Position numbers and translations under genes: made by a program. Shown piece after piece: positions 27,148 through 36,434 of a stretch of DNA of 64,000 bases. The stretch's first letter is position 1; every line of letters starts with the position of its first letter. The DNA comes from Enterobacter asburiae (GTDB lineage: Bacteria; Pseudomonadota; Gammaproteobacteria; Enterobacterales; Enterobacteriaceae): NCBI RefSeq assembly GCF_024599655.1, contig NZ_CP102247.1:2542001-2606000 (forward strand), written 5' to 3'. The notes under the pieces are model-generated. The model was not told the DNA's origin, did no database searches, and saw nothing but the letters and a program-made list of their open reading frames with translations.

Positions 27148-28523
27148 CCCTTCGCCCGATAGCCGGTCTGGTGCTGGCGGTGATGCTCGCCGGATGCCAG
27201 TCCGTCGACGTAAAACCGGCGCAGCCGACGCTGCAAATCCCCACCCAGTGGCGCGCCGATTCCGGCCCTGCCAGCCCGGCGGAGCGGCTCTGGTGGCGCA
27301 ATTTCCACGACAATAACCTCAACCACTACGTGGACCAGGCGCTTAAAAACAACAGCGACGTGCTGATCGCCCGCGAGCGGATTAACGAGTATCAGGCTCG
27401 GGTCTTTGCTGCTGACGGCAGCCTGTTTCCGTCGCTTGACGCGGGCGTAACGGGGACGCGCGCCCGCTCGCAATCCGCCGCGACCGGGCTGCCGATCTAC
27501 GGCACGCTGTACAGAGGAAGCCTGACGGCGAGCTATGACGTTGATATCTGGGGCGTCAACCGCAGCACGGCCAATGCCGCCGAAGCCTCGCTTGAGGCGC
27601 AAAAAGCCGCCGCTGCCGCCGCGGATTTGACCGTTGCGTCTTCCGTTGCCTCCGGGTATGTCACCCTGCTCTCGCTTGACGAACAGCTGCGCGTGACCGA
27701 ATCCACGCTGAAATCACGCGAAGAGGCATTTAACCTCGCGAAACGTCAGTTTGAGACGGGCTACAGCTCGCGTCTGGAGCTGATGCAGTCGGATTCCGAG
27801 CTACGCTCAACGCGGGCGCAGGTTCCCGTGCTGCAGCATCAGATTGCGCAGCAGGAGAACGCCCTGAGCCTGCTGCTGGGAAGCAATCCCGGCGCGGTAG
27901 CGCGCAGCGAAAGCTTTGAGACGCTGACGCCGCTGAAGCTGCCGTCACAGCTGCCGTCTACGCTCCTGAACCGTCGACCGGATATCGTTCAGGCCGAACG
28001 ACAGCTGGTTGCGGCGGACGCCTCGCTTGCCGCCTCACGCGCCAGCCTGCTACCGTCGATCAACCTGACCGCGACCGGATCGGTCCAGGATCGTACCCTT
28101 TCAGGCCTGCTGGACAACCCGCTTCAGCTCTGGAGCGTCGGGGGCAGTATTCTTGCCCCGCTGCTGAACCGCCAGGCGCTGAATGCGCAGGTTGATATTT
28201 CCCAGTCCCAGCGGAATCAGGCGCTGTACGCCTATGAAAAAACCGTGCGTAACGCGTTTGCCGAAGTGAACAACAGCCTTGATGCTATTACGCGCTATCA
28301 GGAGCAGCTAACGGAGCTGCTTGCCCAGCAGGATGTGGCGCAGGAGACGCTGCGCATTGCGCAGAATCGTAATCGCAACGGCTACTCCTCTTATCTGGAC
28401 GTGCTGGATGCGCAGCGCACGCTGTACTCGGTTCAGACCAGCGTCGTGCAGGCGAAAAATAACCTGCTGCTGGCGCAGATCGATTTGTACAGGGCGCTGG
28501 GCGGCGGCTGGGTCAGTGCCTGA
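27144..28523 (+). CDS. NodT-family outer-membrane efflux lipoprotein
   Basis: 459-aa outer-membrane factor that completes the tripartite pump. It begins with a lipoprotein signal (MTLRPIAGLVLAVMLAGC, lipidated Cys18). The body has the two repeated helical hairpins of the family, with LTASYDVDIWG in the first half, RRPDIVQAERQLVAADASL at the middle and a second repeat ending in LLAQIDLYRALGGGW. Coupled to the adaptor gene by a four-base overlap. Followed directly by a REP pair that probably marks the operon end. Confidence 0.9.
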   Translation: MTLRPIAGLVLAVMLAGCQSVDVKPAQPTLQIPTQWRADSGPASPAERLWWRNFHDNNLNHYVDQALKNNSDVLIARERINEYQARVFAADGSLFPSLDAGVTGTRARSQSAATGLPIYGTLYRGSLTASYDVDIWGVNRSTANAAEASLEAQKAAAAAADLTVASSVASGYVTLLSLDEQLRVTESTLKSREEAFNLAKRQFETGYSSRLELMQSDSELRSTRAQVPVLQHQIAQQENALSLLLGSNPGAVARSESFETLTPLKLPSQLPSTLLNRRPDIVQAERQLVAADASLAASRASLLPSINLTATGSVQDRTLSGLLDNPLQLWSVGGSILAPLLNRQALNAQVDISQSQRNQALYAYEKTVRNAFAEVNNSLDAITRYQEQLTELLAQQDVAQETLRIAQNRNRNGYSSYLDVLDAQRTLYSVQTSVVQAKNNLLLAQIDLYRALGGGWVSA

Positions 28524-28529
28524 AGACAA

Positions 28530-28603
28530 GCCGGGTGGCGGCTACGCCTTACCCGGCCTACATTTCGCCCCGTAGGCCGGGTAAGGCGTAGCCGCCACCC
28601 GGC
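28530..28603. repeat. REP pair (inverted)
   Basis: GCCGGGTGGCGGCTACGCCT… and its near-perfect inverted partner …AGGCGTAGCCGCCACCCGGC, separated by a short spacer, between the efflux operon and the methyltransferase gene. Same family as the pair at 29290-29361. Confidence 0.88.
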
Positions 28604-28626
28604 AATCCCTACCAAGGAGTCAATCT

Positions 28627-29286
28627 ATGCAACAAAAATGGTCTGCAGTAGATAATTACATGATTTCTTCGCTTATTCCTGAAGATGACGTGCTGAGTCA
28701 GGTACTGGAAAACAACAAGCGCGCCGGGCTACCTGAACACGATGTTGCGGCCAATCAGGGTCAACTGCTGGCGCTGTTCGTGCGCATGACGCAGGCAAGA
28801 CGCATTCTTGAGATCGGGACGCTGGGTGCCTATAGCTCAATCTGGATGGCGCGCGCCCTGCCGCCGGACGGAAAGCTGATTACGCTCGAGGCTGATCCGA
28901 CGCATGCCGACGTTGCCCGTCAGAATATTCGCCTCGCGGGGCTGAACGATCGTATTGAATTAATTGAAGGCCCGGCGCTTAACTCGCTGGAGAATTTCGG
29001 TGACGTTCCGCCGTTCGACCTGATCTTTATCGATGCGGATAAGCCAAACAATCCCGGCTATCTGGAGTGGGCGCTGCACTATTCCCGTCCCGGCACGGTG
29101 ATTATCGGCGATAACGTAGTGCGCGACGGCGAGGTCATTAACGGGCAAAGCGACGACGCGCGCGTGCTGGGCGTGCGGCGTTTTATCGAGATGATTGGGG
29201 ATAACCCGCGCTTAACCGCCACCGCGCTGCAAACGGTGGGGGTTAAGGGATGGGATGGGTTTACGCTGGCAATTGTAGAACGATAA
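28627..29286 (+). CDS. SAM-dependent O-methyltransferase (catechol/caffeoyl-CoA type)
   Basis: 219-aa cytosolic class I methyltransferase of the Methyltransf_3 family. Motif I is ILEIGTLGAYSSIWMARAL (about residues 59-77); the acidic residue binding the SAM ribose is in ITLEADPTHADVA; the metal-binding and catalytic segment is DLIFIDADKPNNPGYLEW; DNVVRDG follows. These enzymes methylate catechol-type hydroxyls with Mg2+. Start fixed by AAGGAG seven bases upstream. It stands alone between two REP pairs; substrate unknown. Confidence 0.87.
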   Translation: MQQKWSAVDNYMISSLIPEDDVLSQVLENNKRAGLPEHDVAANQGQLLALFVRMTQARRILEIGTLGAYSSIWMARALPPDGKLITLEADPTHADVARQNIRLAGLNDRIELIEGPALNSLENFGDVPPFDLIFIDADKPNNPGYLEWALHYSRPGTVIIGDNVVRDGEVINGQSDDARVLGVRRFIEMIGDNPRLTATALQTVGVKGWDGFTLAIVER

Positions 29287-29289
29287 CCA

Positions 29290-29361
29290 GCCGGGTGGCG
29301 GCTACGCCTTACCCGGCCTACATATTCTCCCGTAGGCCCGGTAAGCGCAGCGCCACCGGGC
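29290..29361. repeat. REP pair (inverted)
   Basis: GCCGGGTGGCGGCTACGCCT… then …GCGCAGCGCCACCGGGC in opposite orientation, between the convergent ends of the methyltransferase gene and hrpA. Likely serves as transcript end structure for both. Confidence 0.85.
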
Positions 29362-29367
29362 AAGGTT

Positions 29368-32300
29368 TTAAGCGGAAATCTGCTCCATCGCCTGCAGGAT
29401 ACGCTTATCCGAAATCGGATAAGGCGTACCGAGCTGCTGGGCAAAGAAGCTGACGCGCAGCTCCTCGATCATCCAGCGGATCGCCTGCACGTCTTCATCA
29501 TCGCGGCGCGCCGGCGGCAGCTTGTTGAGCCACTGCTGCCACGCCTGCTGCACGCTTTCCACTTTCAGCATCTGCGCGCGATCGCGGTGCGGGTCGATAG
29601 CCATTTTTTCCAGACGTTTTTCAATCGCCTGCAGGTAGCGCAGCGTATCGCCCAGACGCTTAAAGCCGTTGCCGGTGACAAAGCCGCGATAGACCAGCCC
29701 CGCCATCTGCGCCTTCACGTCCGAGAGCCCCAGCGCCATGGTCATATCCACGCGCCCCTTCAGGCGCTTGTTGATATTGAACACGGCGGTGAGGATCTGC
29801 TCGACCTGTTTGGCAATCTCCACGACGGTGTCGTTCAGCTCCGCGCGCACCTTTTCATGAAGCTTCGCAAAGCCCTCTTCCGTCCAGACCGGACCGCCCG
29901 CCTCGTGGATCAGCTTGTCCACGCCGCAGGAGATGCAGTCGTCAATCAGATCCAGCACCTTGCCGTACGGGTTAAAGTACAGCCCCAGCTTGGCTTTGTT
30001 CGGCAACTTCTCGTGCAGATACTTAATCGGCGACGGGATGTTCAGCAGCAGCAGGCGACGCAGCCCGCGCCACATCATCTGCTGCTGTTCCAGCGGGTTA
30101 TCAAACAGTTTGATCGCCACGCTGTCGCGCTCGTCCACCAGCGCAGGCCAGGCTTTGACCTTATAGTTACCGCGCTTCTGTTCGTAGCTTTCCGGAAGCT
30201 GACCAAAGCTCCAGATATGCAGCCCGCTCTGCTCGATACCGTCGTCCGCCACCGCAGAAAGCGTCTCCTGAACTTTTCCCTTCAGCGACTCTTTCAGCTC
30301 GCTCAGGGAACGTCCTTCCAGCAGCTTTTTGTTTTTATCATCCACCACACGGAAGCTGATTTTCAGGTGATCGGGCACCTGATCCCAGTTCCAGTCGTCG
30401 CGGTCGATGGTCGTCCCGGTCATGCGGCGGAATTCACGCTCCAGCGCGTCCAGCAGCGGCAGCTCCAGCGGCATGACGCGGCCTAAAAAGGCTTCCGCAT
30501 AGTTTGGCGCAGGCACAAAGTTACGGCGCACCGGTTTCGGCAGGGATTTGATCAGCGCAATCACCAGCTCGCGGCGCAGGCCGGGGATTTGCCACTCAAA
30601 CCCGCCCTCATCGACCTGGTTTAACAGCGGCAGCGGAATATGAACGGTCACGCCGTCCGCGTCTGCACCCGGTTCAAACTGATACGTCAGACGCAGCTTG
30701 AGGTTGCCCTGATGCCAGAAGTTCGGGTAGTCGAGCTTGCTGACCGACTCCGCCCCCTCTTTAATCAGCATGCTCTTTTCGAAGTTGAGCAGGTCCGGCG
30801 TCTCTTTGCTGGCCTTCTTCCACCAGCTGTCAAAGTGGCGGGCGGAGATCGCTTCGTGGCTGATGCGCTGGTCGTAAAACTCAAACAGCGCCTCGTCGTC
30901 CACCAGAATGTCGCGGCGGCGGGACTTGTGCTCAAGCTCCTCCACCTCGGCGCGCAGCTTCAGGTTTTCGCGGAAGAAGGCGTGACGCGTCTGCCAGTCA
31001 CCCTCCACCAGCGCGTGGCGGATAAACAACTCGCGGCTGAGCGTCGGGTCAATCTGGCTGTAGTTGACCTTACGCGCGGCGACCACCGGCAGGCCGTAAA
31101 CGGTCACTTTCTCGGTCGCCATTACCGCGCCCTGCGCGCGCTCCCAGTGCGGTTCACTGTACGAGCGTTTCAGCAGGTGCTGAGCCACCGGCTCGACCCA
31201 CTCCGGATCGATACGCGCGGCAATGCGCCCCCACAGGCGGCTGGTTTCCACCAGCTCCGCGACCATGGTCCACTTCGGCGGCTTTTTGAACAGGCCGGAA
31301 CCGGGGAAGATGGAGAAACGGGCATTACGCGCGCCGGTATACTCCTGCTTTTCGGCATCCTTCATCCCAATGTGGGACAGCAGGCCGGTCAGCAGCGCGA
31401 TATGAATTTCGCGGTACTCCGCCGGTTCGCTGTTGACCGGAATGCCCAGCTCTTTCACCACCTGGCGCAGCTGGGTGTAGATATCCTGCCACTCGCGCAC
31501 GCGCAGGTAGTTGAGGAAATCCACGCGGCACTGGCGGCGGAACTGGTTTGAGGAGAGCGCTTTCTGCTGCTCGCCGAGATAGTTCCACAGGTTTACGAAG
31601 GCGAGGAAATCGGATTCTTTGTCGTGGAAGCGACGGTGCTTTTCGTCAGACGCCTGCTGTTTGTCCATCGGACGCTCGCGCGGATCCTGAATGGAGAGCG
31701 CCGAGGTAATGATCATCGCCTCGCGCACGCAGCCGTGCTTTTGCGCTTCCAGCACCATACGGGCCAGGCGCGGATCCACCGGCAGCTGGCTGAGCTGGCG
31801 GCCCAGCGGCGTCAGCTTGTAGACCGTGGCCTGCTCGTCGGTGGTAATGGCGCCGAGCTCTTCCAGCAGACGTACGCCGTCCTGAATGTTGCGTTTGTCC
31901 GGCGCTTCAACGAACGGGAACGCCGCGATGTCGCCCAGCCCCAGCGCGGTCATCTGCAGGATAACGGACGCCAGGTTGGTACGCAGAATTTCCGGGTCGG
32001 TAAATTCCGGACGCGACAGGAAATCATCTTCGGAATAGAGACGAATACAGATCCCTTCCGACACGCGCCCGCAGCGGCCTTTACGCTGATTGGCGGACGC
32101 CTGAGAGACCGGCTCAATCGGCAGCCGCTGGACCTTGGTGCGGTAGCTGTAGCGGCTGATGCGCGCCGTGCCCGGGTCGATAACGTATTTGATCCCCGGC
32201 ACGGTCAGCGAGGTTTCCGCCACGTTGGTCGCCAGCACAATGCGTCGCCCGCCGTGCGGCTGGAACACGCGGTTCTGCTCGCTGTTTGACAGGCGTGCGT

Positions 32301-33270
32301 AAAGCGGCAGAATCTCGGTGTGGCGCAGGTCGCGCTTGCTGAGCGCGTCGGCGGTGTCGCGAATTTCGCGCTCGCCGCTCATAAAGATCAGGATGTCTCC
32401 CGCGCTTTCGTTGCCCAGCTCGTCAACGGCGTCGAAGATGGCCTGCAGCTGATCGCGCTCGGTATCATCCGCCTCTTCCACAATCGGGCGATAGCGCACC
32501 TCAACCGGATAGGTACGGCCAGAGACTTCGATAATCGGCGCATTGTTGAAATGCTTCGAGAAGCGCTCCGGGTCGATGGTTGCGGAGGTAATGATGATTT
32601 TCAGATCCGGGCGACGCGGCAGCAGCTCTTTCAGGTAGCCGAGCAGGAAGTCGATGTTCAGGCTGCGTTCGTGCGCTTCGTCAATGATGATGGTGTCGTA
32701 CTGCATGAGCAGGCGATCCTGCTGGATTTCCGCCAGCAGAATACCGTCGGTCATCAGCTTGACCATGGTGTTATCGCTAACGTGGTCGCTGAATCGCACC
32801 TTGTAACCAATGCAGCCGCCCGGCTCCGTCTGCAGCTCTTCGGCAATACGGTTCGCCACGGTACGTGCCGCCAGCCGACGCGGCTGGGTGTGGCCAATCA
32901 GCCCTTTTAGCCCGCGCCCCAGCTCCATACAGATTTTCGGCAGCTGGGTGGTTTTCCCCGAACCGGTTTCACCCGCGACAATCACCACCTGGTGGTCGCG
33001 AACGGCCTCAAGGATGTCCTGTTTTTTCTGGCTGACGGGCAGGTTTTCCGGGTAGGTAATCGCCGGGCGTGCGGCTTCGCGCAGCACAACTTTCCCTGCC
33101 GCCTGTTCAATCTCTTTCGCCATCTCCTGGTAAATGGCCTGTTGTGCATCAGGATTTTTAACCTTCTTCACCCCGTGCAGACGGCGGGCAAAGCGCTGTT
33201 TGTCGCGCAGCATCAGAGAATCAAGCTGTTGCAGGAGCATCGGGAAGGTTAATTTTTGTTGTTCTGTCAT
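29368..33270 (-). CDS. hrpA: ATP-dependent RNA helicase HrpA (DEAH box)
   Basis: 1300 aa, the same length as E. coli HrpA, a DEAH-box 3'-5' RNA helicase reported to act on stalled ribosomes and on processing of fimbrial mRNA. Walker A is GETGSGKTTQ (residues 100-109), the DEAH box IIIDEAHERS is at about 195-203, motif III is TSATIDPERF, and motif VI is QRKGRCGRVSEG. The helicase core is followed by winged-helix, HA2 and OB regions and a long C-terminal DUF3418 domain. Start at 33270; divergent from azoR with about 200 bases between start codons. Confidence 0.97.
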   Translation of the reverse strand: MTEQQKLTFPMLLQQLDSLMLRDKQRFARRLHGVKKVKNPDAQQAIYQEMAKEIEQAAGKVVLREAARPAITYPENLPVSQKKQDILEAVRDHQVVIVAGETGSGKTTQLPKICMELGRGLKGLIGHTQPRRLAARTVANRIAEELQTEPGGCIGYKVRFSDHVSDNTMVKLMTDGILLAEIQQDRLLMQYDTIIIDEAHERSLNIDFLLGYLKELLPRRPDLKIIITSATIDPERFSKHFNNAPIIEVSGRTYPVEVRYRPIVEEADDTERDQLQAIFDAVDELGNESAGDILIFMSGEREIRDTADALSKRDLRHTEILPLYARLSNSEQNRVFQPHGGRRIVLATNVAETSLTVPGIKYVIDPGTARISRYSYRTKVQRLPIEPVSQASANQRKGRCGRVSEGICIRLYSEDDFLSRPEFTDPEILRTNLASVILQMTALGLGDIAAFPFVEAPDKRNIQDGVRLLEELGAITTDEQATVYKLTPLGRQLSQLPVDPRLARMVLEAQKHGCVREAMIITSALSIQDPRERPMDKQQASDEKHRRFHDKESDFLAFVNLWNYLGEQQKALSSNQFRRQCRVDFLNYLRVREWQDIYTQLRQVVKELGIPVNSEPAEYREIHIALLTGLLSHIGMKDAEKQEYTGARNARFSIFPGSGLFKKPPKWTMVAELVETSRLWGRIAARIDPEWVEPVAQHLLKRSYSEPHWERAQGAVMATEKVTVYGLPVVAARKVNYSQIDPTLSRELFIRHALVEGDWQTRHAFFRENLKLRAEVEELEHKSRRRDILVDDEALFEFYDQRISHEAISARHFDSWWKKASKETPDLLNFEKSMLIKEGAESVSKLDYPNFWHQGNLKLRLTYQFEPGADADGVTVHIPLPLLNQVDEGGFEWQIPGLRRELVIALIKSLPKPVRRNFVPAPNYAEAFLGRVMPLELPLLDALEREFRRMTGTTIDRDDWNWDQVPDHLKISFRVVDDKNKKLLEGRSLSELKESLKGKVQETLSAVADDGIEQSGLHIWSFGQLPESYEQKRGNYKVKAWPALVDERDSVAIKLFDNPLEQQQMMWRGLRRLLLLNIPSPIKYLHEKLPNKAKLGLYFNPYGKVLDLIDDCISCGVDKLIHEAGGPVWTEEGFAKLHEKVRAELNDTVVEIAKQVEQILTAVFNINKRLKGRVDMTMALGLSDVKAQMAGLVYRGFVTGNGFKRLGDTLRYLQAIEKRLEKMAIDPHRDRAQMLKVESVQQAWQQWLNKLPPARRDDEDVQAIRWMIEELRVSFFAQQLGTPYPISDKRILQAMEQISA

Positions 33271-33475
33271 AGCGTTAAAGGGCAGTACACGCCCTGATAA
33301 ACTCTCTTTTTAATGATTGCTATAGAGTACCACATCGACGCCTTTCGCGCCTTATTCAAAAAATTCGAACATAGGCTTCGATATATTGCGCTATCTCTGT
33401 GGCAGGATTGTGAATAGAGTGTCAACAAGCAACGGGGCAACCCCCTTCAATCAAATGCAACAACAGGAATCACCC

Positions 33476-34081
33476 ATGAGCAAAGTATTAGTTTTAAAAT
33501 CCAGTATTCTGGCAGGGTACTCTCAGTCTGGTCAGCTGTCTGATTACTTCGTTGAACAGTGGCGTGAACAGCATTCTGCTGACGAAATCACCGTGCGTGA
33601 CCTGGCTGCAAACCCAATTCCTGTGCTTGACGGCGAGCTGGTTGGCGCGCTGCGCCCAAGCGATGCACCACTGTCTCCACGTCAGCAGGAAGCGCTGGCC
33701 CTGTCCGACGAGCTGATTGCTGAGCTGCAGGCGCACGACGTTATCGTCATCAACGCCCCAATGTACAACTTCAACATCCCTACCCAGCTGAAGAATTACT
33801 TCGACCTGGTGGCGCGCGCTGGCGTAACCTTCCGTTACACCGAGAACGGCCCTGAAGGTCTGGTGAAAGGCAAGCGTGCGGTTGTACTGACCAGCCGCGG
33901 CGGCATCCATAAAGACACCCCGACCGACCTGGTTGCGCCGTACCTGAGCCTGTTCCTGGGCTTCATCGGCATCACTGACGTGAACTTCGTGTTCGCAGAA
34001 GGCATCGCTTACGGTCCGGAAGTGGCGACCAAAGCGCAGACCGATGCGAAAGCCGCCATCGACAGCCTGGTTGCAGCGTAA
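33476..34081 (+). CDS. azoR: FMN-dependent NADH:quinone/azo reductase
   Basis: 201-aa flavodoxin-fold enzyme that reduces quinones and azo dyes with NADH and FMN. The start MSKVLVLKSSILAGYSQSG at 33476 is the family start; an upstream in-frame start would add 28 unrelated residues. Other motifs: INAPMYNFNIPTQLKNYFDL, which contacts FMN, and VLTSRGGIHKDTPTDL. Adjacent and divergent to hrpA as in E. coli. Followed by a strong terminator. Confidence 0.95.
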   Translation: MSKVLVLKSSILAGYSQSGQLSDYFVEQWREQHSADEITVRDLAANPIPVLDGELVGALRPSDAPLSPRQQEALALSDELIAELQAHDVIVINAPMYNFNIPTQLKNYFDLVARAGVTFRYTENGPEGLVKGKRAVVLTSRGGIHKDTPTDLVAPYLSLFLGFIGITDVNFVFAEGIAYGPEVATKAQTDAKAAIDSLVAA

Positions 34082-34088
34082 GATTTTG

Positions 34089-34117
34089 CCCTCTCACCGC
34101 CAGGTGGGAGGGTTTTT
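34089..34117 (+). terminator. Rho-independent terminator of azoR
   Basis: CCCTCTCACC, loop gcca, GGTGGGAGGG: ten paired bases including one G-T wobble, followed at once by TTTTTCTTTT. Located eight bases after the azoR stop. Confidence 0.93.
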
Positions 34118-34171
34118 CTTTTCTCCCGCATTTCGTTATCATCCGCTCCCACTCTCCAGCCGGGCGGCCTG

Positions 34172-34858
34172 ATGTCTGCGATTATTGATTCTTTTATAGC
34201 CCCACCTTGTCACGACGACATTGAGATCCTCTGGCAGGATGAACATCTGCTGCTGATCGATAAGCCTTCCGGTCTGCTGAGCCTCTCGGGCAAAAATCCG
34301 CAAAACCTTGATTCTGTCCATTATCGTCTGGTCCAGACGTTCCCCGGCTGCACGCTGGTACACCGTCTGGATTTTGGTACGTCCGGGCTGATGGTGGTTG
34401 CGCGCAATAAGGCCATCAACGCGGCGCTGTGCCAGCAGTTCAGCCAGCGCAGCGTGGAGAAAGCCTACAGCGCCCTGCTTTGCGGACATCTGGAAAACGA
34501 TGAGGGAGTGATAGACGCGCCGATTGCCAAAGACCCGGCGCTGTTCCCGCTAATGTCGATCTGCGCCATCAACGGTAAACCCGCCCGCTCCCGCTATCGG
34601 GTGGTGGAACGGTTTTATCAGGATACAGGGCTGCCGTTAACGCGGGTGAAACTGACACCGGAGACCGGGCGAACCCATCAGTTGCGTATTCACTGCCAGC
34701 AGCTGGGGCACCCGATTCTGGGCTGCGACCTGTATGGCGGTCTTGACGCGCCGGGGACTGAGGAAACGCCCCGGCTGATGCTGCATGCCAGCGAGTTGAA
34801 TTTTATTCATCCCGTGAGCGGAGAGCCGGTTAACGCCCGTCACGCCGCCCCGTTCTGA
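34172..34858 (+). CDS. RluA-family pseudouridine synthase
   Basis: 228-aa RNA-modifying enzyme that isomerises uridine to pseudouridine. The catalytic motif is VHRLDFGTSGLMVVAR (catalytic Asp at about residue 67), preceded by LLLIDKPSGLLSLSGK. The C-terminal motif TPETGRTHQLRIHCQQLGHPILGCDLYG is also characteristic. Length is close to RluA, but the sequence differs from E. coli RluA, and target RNA (rRNA or tRNA) cannot be assigned. No S4 domain is present. It ends seven bases from the convergent yaiL. Confidence 0.87.
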   Translation: MSAIIDSFIAPPCHDDIEILWQDEHLLLIDKPSGLLSLSGKNPQNLDSVHYRLVQTFPGCTLVHRLDFGTSGLMVVARNKAINAALCQQFSQRSVEKAYSALLCGHLENDEGVIDAPIAKDPALFPLMSICAINGKPARSRYRVVERFYQDTGLPLTRVKLTPETGRTHQLRIHCQQLGHPILGCDLYGGLDAPGTEETPRLMLHASELNFIHPVSGEPVNARHAAPF

Positions 34859-34865
34859 ATGCGGT

Positions 34866-35405
34866 TTACCACATCAAATCGTCAGGGATTTTGAAGTCCG
34901 CGTACGGATCGTCTTCGTCCTGTTCTTCCTGGCTGAGCGCGCTGTTTAACACGATGCTGTCGGCATCGCGCTGGGCAATTTTATCGGCCACCACCGCCGG
35001 AATAATCGCGTATTCACAGTCGCCGCTGGCGTTGATGACCAGGCGGGCAATCGCCAGACGGCCGTTGATCAGCTGAGCCTGAGTTTGCTTGTCCACGTCG
35101 ATTTTTTTGATGAGATTGCCGTCGGTGAAGTTAAAGGTGATGTTGCCTCTCGCCACGGTGATGCGGTTCATCTCAATCAGCTGCTTCACCTGTGCTTTAA
35201 ACTCTTTCGCCAGCACGGCCTGCTTCTGCTGCTCGCTCAGCTGCTTGTCACGCTCGATCTGCGCCTTTTTGTTCTCTTCTACCGCTTCCCGAGCTTCACG
35301 TGCCTGAACGCGTGATTTCTTTGCCGTGCGCTGCACTTTCGCCACTTTCTTGCTGCTGACTAAGCCCGCTTTCAGCATCTGCTCTTGTAAGGTGAGTTTT
35401 GTCAT
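34866..35405 (-). CDS. yaiL: DUF2058 protein YaiL
   Basis: 179-aa cytosolic protein of unknown function that matches E. coli YaiL closely along its length (MTKLTLQEQMLKAGLVSSKK at the start, EDDPYADFKIPDDLMW at the end). Residues about 20-85 are highly charged and predicted helical (KVQRTAKKSRVQAREAREAV and onward), suggesting nucleic-acid or ribosome association. In E. coli yaiL lies far from azoR, so its position here is a rearrangement relative to that genome. Confidence 0.92.
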   Translation of the reverse strand: MTKLTLQEQMLKAGLVSSKKVAKVQRTAKKSRVQAREAREAVEENKKAQIERDKQLSEQQKQAVLAKEFKAQVKQLIEMNRITVARGNITFNFTDGNLIKKIDVDKQTQAQLINGRLAIARLVINASGDCEYAIIPAVVADKIAQRDADSIVLNSALSQEEQDEDDPYADFKIPDDLMW

Positions 35406-35672
35406 GATCGTTTCTAAACCGGTTGGAAATTTTGGGGATTATAGCGGGAATTGCGGAGCGTGTGCCAGAGAAGTAGGTATAGCGTTTTGTTGCCTGAGTC
35501 GGGTTCATTATTCATTCTGCATTTACTAACGTTGAAGCCTGAATAGTGGTTAAAAATTGTCAGGTCATTTTCTTAAAAAAAATGAGGAACTCATAAATAT
35601 GATGTGAGTTGAATATCTGTACCCGCTTCAGGCGTAGGCTGCCTTTATCTTATTAAAAGGGTGCGGAAAAAT

Positions 35673-36194
35673 ATGGCCTTAAAAGGAACAATGCTGCTTA
35701 ACGGTGCTGACTATGCGCCTTTTAACCTGCACGGCGTTGGCGTGTTTATGGCGCATTCCGGGCAGGGAATTTATAGAAACAATGGATTTTGTGGTGCAGT
35801 TAAAGGATCGGGTCCAATTCCCCCGGGTAAATACTGGATTGTTGACAGAGGGACTGGAGGTTTCTTTTCAGGGTTAAAAGCGAAGGTTCAGGATCGGTGG
35901 AACAAGGTTAGATCCGGCGCAGAATTTGGCCGCGATGAGTGGTTTGCTTTATACAAGGATGACTGGGGAATCGATGATGGTACCTGGATTGATAACGTTT
36001 ATCGGGGTTTGTTTCGGCTGCATCCGGGTACGGTATCTGAAGGATGTATCACGATTGCCCATAATTCTGATTACGCATTAATCCGGAATGCTCTCATGAG
36101 TACAGAGCTTATTGAAGTTCCCTGTATGCGTTCGCTGATGGCACGCGGCTGGGTTGAGGTGGGTGAAAGTGGCTATAGCAGCACTTGCCCGTAA
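35673..36194 (+). CDS. Tlde1-like (DUF2778) type VI secretion L,D-transpeptidase effector
   Basis: 173 aa. DUF2778 proteins include Tlde1 of Salmonella, a T6SS effector with a YkuD-like fold that attacks peptidoglycan peptides in the target periplasm. The catalytic motif HPGTVSEGC (His117, Ser122, Gly124, Cys125) matches the L,D-transpeptidase pattern HxxxxSxGC, and GSGPIPPGKYWI (about 46-57) matches the TPxGxY-like strand upstream of it. No signal peptide, as expected for T6SS cargo. ATG 35673 is preferred to a GTG four codons earlier, because AAAGGGTG gives proper spacing. An overlapping small membrane gene and an hcp gene follow, the usual cargo arrangement. Confidence 0.82.
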   Translation: MALKGTMLLNGADYAPFNLHGVGVFMAHSGQGIYRNNGFCGAVKGSGPIPPGKYWIVDRGTGGFFSGLKAKVQDRWNKVRSGAEFGRDEWFALYKDDWGIDDGTWIDNVYRGLFRLHPGTVSEGCITIAHNSDYALIRNALMSTELIEVPCMRSLMARGWVEVGESGYSSTCP

Positions 36195-36423
36195 ATGGGC
36201 CATCAGGCTATTGAAAACGGCCTGGTTTATATGCATCAGTATTATCGTAGGCCGCACATTGGGGCCCGCAGAACGCTATCTTGATCATGACGTGGCCTCG
36301 TCTATATGTAATTTTATTTATGGCGACGTGAATGCTGAAACAATATATGACACATATACCAATATCGATATTTTAATCGTACTGACCCTCACCGCGATTA
36401 TTTACTGCTACTCAATAAAATAA
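36169..36423 (+). CDS. Small two-helix membrane protein, putative immunity protein for the Tlde1-like effector
   Basis: About 84 aa starting at GTG 36169, eight bases behind GAGGT; a TTG at 36154 is an alternative start. It overlaps the effector stop by 26 bases. Two hydrophobic segments are visible, about residues 14-31 (LKTAWFICISIIVGRTLG) and 67-83 (ILIVLTLTAIIYCYSIK), with an acidic stretch between them (ASSICNFIYGDVNAETIYDT). Placement directly behind a peptidoglycan-targeting effector and membrane anchoring fit a cognate immunity protein. The role is inferred from position; I recognise no family. Confidence 0.6.
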   Translation: MAIAALARKWAIRLLKTAWFICISIIVGRTLGPAERYLDHDVASSICNFIYGDVNAETIYDTYTNIDILIVLTLTAIIYCYSIK

Positions 36424-36434
36424 GGAAATAAAGA

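Noticed and set aside
29587..32910. Long plus-strand frames opposite hrpA
   Set aside because: The minus-strand frame is an unmistakable full-length HrpA; the opposite frames show no domains.
35537..35633. GCCTGAA…TTCAGGC inverted words on both sides of the region before the effector gene, as possible ends of a mobile element
   Set aside because: Only seven bases long, about 80 bases apart, with no matching copy beyond hcp and no recombinase or target-site duplication.
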